A stretch of DNA of 64,000 nt from Pseudoduganella namucuonensis (GTDB lineage Bacteria > Pseudomonadota > Gammaproteobacteria > Burkholderiales > Burkholderiaceae_D): assembly GCF_900116645.1 (NCBI RefSeq), contig NZ_FPBO01000007.1:186001-250000 (forward strand), in the 5' to 3' direction. The notes under the pieces are model-generated. The model was not told the origin of the DNA. It was given only the letters and a program-made list of their open reading frames with translations, and did no database searches. Each line of letters starts with the position of its first letter. Position 1 is the first letter of the stretch. A program made the position numbers and the translations under genes. Shown here piece after piece: positions 61,986 through 64,000 of this stretch.

Positions 61986-62618
61986 ATGAACTATCTCGCG
62001 CACATCTTCCTCGCCCGCCAAAGCGGCCCAGCCATGGTGGGCGCCATGCTGGGCGACTTCGTGAAGGCCGATGTCGGCGGCAAGTATCCGGGCGAGGTGG
62101 CGCGGGAAATCACCCTGCACCGCAATATCGACAGCTACACGGACGCCCATCCGGTGGTGAGGTCGGCGGTGCAACTGTTCGGCGACGGCCGGCGGCGCTA
62201 CGCCGGCATCGTGCTGGACGTGTATTACGACCATCTGCTCACCAGGCACTGGAACGCCTACAGCGACACGCCGCGCAAGGAACTGATCGCGCGCTTCTAC
62301 CGGGCGCTGGCCGAGCACGACGCGCTGCTGCCCGAGCGCCTGCGCGACATCGCGCCGCGCATCATCGCGCAGGACTGGCTGTCAGCCTATGAGGACATCG
62401 AGGGGGTGGAAATGACGGTGGCGCGCATTTCGCAGCGCCTGAGCAGGAACGGCCACCTGCTGCGCGAGGGATTGCTCGACCTGCGCGAGCATCGCGCCGC
62501 CATCGACAGGGGCTTCGACCTGTTCTTCCCGGAACTGGTCCGGTTCTCACTGGAGCGGCGCGCGGCCCTGGCCGGTTCGACCGGGACGCCGGCCTCAATC
62601 GTGACGGATCTTCGATAG
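61986..62618 (+). CDS. ACP phosphodiesterase, AcpH family (DUF479)
   Basis: A 210-residue protein. AcpH removes the phosphopantetheine arm from acyl carrier protein. It starts MNYLAHIFLARQSGPAMVGA and has the conserved GDFVKADVGGKYPGEV, LHRNIDSYTDAHPVVR and DVYYDHLLTRHW, with His and Asp metal ligands of the HD-like fold. Divergent from the RHH/esterase operon. Its 3' end overlaps the convergent small gene by 24 bases. Confidence 0.87.
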   Translation: MNYLAHIFLARQSGPAMVGAMLGDFVKADVGGKYPGEVAREITLHRNIDSYTDAHPVVRSAVQLFGDGRRRYAGIVLDVYYDHLLTRHWNAYSDTPRKELIARFYRALAEHDALLPERLRDIAPRIIAQDWLSAYEDIEGVEMTVARISQRLSRNGHLLREGLLDLREHRAAIDRGFDLFFPELVRFSLERRAALAGSTGTPASIVTDLR

Positions 62619-62939
62619 CGCGCGGCGCTTGGCCGCCTTGGCGACGCGACGGCTCTCCATCCAGTCGTGGCCGCCCGCCTCCATCGCGGCGGCGATCACC
62701 TCGGGCGCCAGGCTGTAGACGGTGACCCAGGTGGCGCGCCCGTCGCCCGCGTTGGCGGGGTAGCTGCCCGACTCGATGGGCCAGTTGTATTTGCGCTTCA
62801 ATTGCCTGACGATGGCGGCCAGCGACACCCGCCCTTGCAGCGGGTCCGCGCCCGCCTGGTCCTCGTTGGAGAGCAGCACGGCCAGCACGGCGCCGCGCGC
62901 CGTCATCGCCCCGGGGAATGTGGGTTGTTTCGTTTTCAT
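62595..62939 (-). CDS. Small hypothetical protein
   Basis: A 114-residue soluble basic protein. MTARGAVLAVLLSNEDQAGA, RVSLAAIVRQLKRKYNWPIE and the basic C-terminus KAAKRRALSKIRHD suggest a winged-helix-like DNA-binding fold: proteins of this size and pattern are frequent in this group. No confirmed family. It overlaps acpH convergently by 24 bp. No clear ribosome site. Confidence 0.65.
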   Translation of the reverse strand: MKTKQPTFPGAMTARGAVLAVLLSNEDQAGADPLQGRVSLAAIVRQLKRKYNWPIESGSYPANAGDGRATWVTVYSLAPEVIAAAMEAGGHDWMESRRVAKAAKRRALSKIRHD

Positions 62940-62977
62940 GCAGGCATTCTAGCCGCCTTTCCCCCGACAGCGTCCCC

Positions 62978-63475
62978 TTAAAGCAGCGTGACCTCGTCCG
63001 GCAATTCGTCCACACCGCCGCCGTCGCGCGGGACGTGGCGCCGCAGCTCCTCCGACACGGCGGCGATACCGCGCAAGGCGCCCGCCTCGTAGTCGCCGGC
63101 CGCGAACGCGCGTTCCATGTCGCTGGCGATGCGCTCCCAGGCGCTGACGCCCGAACTGGCGTGGATGCCGCGGTCGGCCACGATTTCAATCGCGTGGTCG
63201 GCGTACAGCACGTAGATCAGCACGCCGCTGTTTTCCTCCGTGTCCCACACGCCCAGTTCGGAGAAGACCTCCACCGCGCGCTCGCGCGGCGCCATGCCGC
63301 GCAGCACCTGCATGGGTTCCAGCGCGGGTTCGATGGCGAAGCGGATTTCGCCGCGGTGGCCGCGCTCGGACTCGGTGATCGCCGCCTTGATGGCCTCCAG
63401 CGACGACATCGGAAAGCGCCGCCTGACCGTGACGCGCGTGGTGAGCAAATGCTTGATGAGCCGTCCTATGTCCAT
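62978..63475 (-). CDS. TPM-domain protein
   Basis: A 165-residue protein with a TPM domain (ESERGHRGEIRFAIEPALEP, VWDTEENSGVLIYVLYADHA, IEIVADRGIHA). Relatives in plants (TLP18.3) act in photosystem repair, and bacterial YgcG-type proteins are membrane-linked with unknown function. Here there is no membrane segment or signal peptide, so it is a soluble partner. GGGAGG lies before the ATG at 63475. It starts two bases after the stop of the glycine-rich TPM protein, so both are in one operon. Confidence 0.85.
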   Translation of the reverse strand: MDIGRLIKHLLTTRVTVRRRFPMSSLEAIKAAITESERGHRGEIRFAIEPALEPMQVLRGMAPRERAVEVFSELGVWDTEENSGVLIYVLYADHAIEIVADRGIHASSGVSAWERIASDMERAFAAGDYEAGALRGIAAVSEELRRHVPRDGGGVDELPDEVTLL

Positions 63476-63477
63476 CG

Positions 63478-64000
63478 CTACCACCTCCCCGACGCGCCAC
63501 CGCCGCCAAAGCCGCCGCCACCGCCGCTCCAGCCGCCACCACCGCCGCCTCCACCTCCGAAGCCACCGCCTCCGAAGCCTCCACCCCCGAAGCCCCCGCT
63601 GTGGCCGCGGCCCATCGCGATGCCGCCCAGGCCGCCCATGCGGCCGCCGCCGAACAGCGTGAACAGGAAGGCGATGCCGCCGGCCAGCAGCGCCGCCGTG
63701 ACCGCGCCGGCGATCAGCCATGCGCCGACCCCGATCACGCCGCCGGTGATGGCCGCGCCGGCCACCCGGCCCAGCACCGCGCGCAGCACGCCGCCCAGCA
63801 CCACGGCCGCCACCAGCGCCACCGGCAGCATCCCGCCGATCCCGCCCTCTTCCCTGGCGCGCGGCGCGCTCGCGGCGGCCGGCAAGGGCTCGCCCTCGAT
63901 CACCTTCATCATGCTGTCCAGGCCCGCCGCGATGCCGCCGTGATAATCGTTCTTGCGGAAGCGCGGCAGGATGGTCTCTTCGATGATGCGCTTGCTGGTG
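63478..64000 (-). CDS. TPM-domain/YgcG-like membrane protein, C-terminal part
   Basis: The gene continues beyond the right edge; 173 codons are seen. The visible part starts inside the TPM domain's end (TSKRIIEETILPRFRKNDYH), then an Ala/Pro linker, two to three hydrophobic helices (MLPVALVAAVVLGGVLRAVL region; WLIAGAVTAALLAGGIAFLF), and a glycine-rich C-terminal tail with repeats of GGGGFGGGG, which is the usual end of YgcG proteins. The N-terminal signal peptide is outside. It pairs with the soluble TPM protein downstream, and a LemA-family gene often precedes it. Confidence 0.85.
   Translation of the reverse strand, partial: TSKRIIEETILPRFRKNDYHGGIAAGLDSMMKVIEGEPLPAAASAPRAREEGGIGGMLPVALVAAVVLGGVLRAVLGRVAGAAITGGVIGVGAWLIAGAVTAALLAGGIAFLFTLFGGGRMGGLGGIAMGRGHSGGFGGGGFGGGGFGGGGGGGGGWSGGGGGFGGGGASGRW

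Noticed and set aside
63478..63720. Proline-rich protein on the plus strand opposite the glycine-rich tail
   Set aside because: The Pro-rich translation is only the complement of the Gly-rich TPM protein tail; no ribosome site or conserved domain.

Overview
The window is about 64 kb of very GC-rich, gene-dense chromosomal DNA. Gene content and order point to a betaproteobacterium of the Oxalobacteraceae (Massilia, Duganella or Pseudoduganella type). The evidence is rpsP-rimM-trmD order, etfBA next to a 596-residue acyl-CoA dehydrogenase, a DUF5610 protein, a DUF4214 protein, several GGDEF proteins, and family-3 periplasmic binding proteins in three places. This assignment is from recognition, not from a search. 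No rRNA, complete tRNA, insertion sequence, prophage or CRISPR array is visible.

Layout. 1-1425: ribosomal protein and tRNA/ribosome maturation operon (rpsP, rimM, trmD) on the minus strand with its promoter. 1.5-5.1 kb: TM2 protein, periplasmic binding protein overlapping a diguanylate cyclase, glycine-zipper protein, small unknown gene. 5.1-10 kb: LysE exporter, acyl-CoA dehydrogenase, etfA, etfB behind a perfect palindrome, and a TusA-like protein. 10-14 kb: alaS, a glycerophosphodiester phosphodiesterase, and a decayed CoA-transferase fragment. 14-20 kb: small unknown genes, a divergent MFS/LysR pair, and a four-gene operon of a J-domain protein with three uncharacterised proteins. 20-24 kb: glnS and an orphan CHASE histidine kinase.

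24-26 kb holds the most unusual locus: two paralogous genes, each with its own terminator. They share a nearly identical 100-residue N-terminal domain and a short conserved tail, but carry different repeat arrays between them: 11 copies of AFCGVAT in one and 11 copies of AYSGVP in the other. The architecture resembles multi-core peptide precursors or modular repeat proteins. No modifying enzyme is adjacent, so the function is open.

26-36 kb: small HTH gene in an AT-rich stretch, a sugar-nucleotide-type epimerase divergent from a ferredoxin-type reductase, MFS exporter, ribosome hibernation factor, vitamin B12-type binding protein, cNMP-GGDEF protein, DUF5610, sbcB, pyrF and an SDR. 36.15-36.48 kb is a gene-free stretch with two near-identical intrinsic terminators, each preceded by an unpaired anti-Shine-Dalgarno run. 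It probably encodes two tandem small RNAs. 36-47 kb: VanZ-like protein, lipoprotein, TraB/GumN protein, secreted M20 dipeptidase with a binding protein, LLM oxidoreductase, MFS, isochorismatase-like hydrolase, AraC regulator, lipoprotein, DUF4386 and VOC proteins. 47-56 kb: membrane acyltransferase, secreted M28 peptidase, gluQ, a STAND-type regulator divergent from an unusual UvrD-like helicase. 56-64 kb: DUF4214 surface-type protein behind a CRP-like site, binding protein, alpha/beta hydrolase, phosphoesterase, PHB-depolymerase-type esterase with a ribbon-helix-helix regulator and its likely operator, ACP phosphodiesterase, and a TPM-domain pair cut by the window end.

Several intergenic palindromes built on GGGG(A/T)C..G(A/T)CCCC occur at 28.5, 44.3, 49.1 and 50.9 kb and look like a dispersed repeat family.
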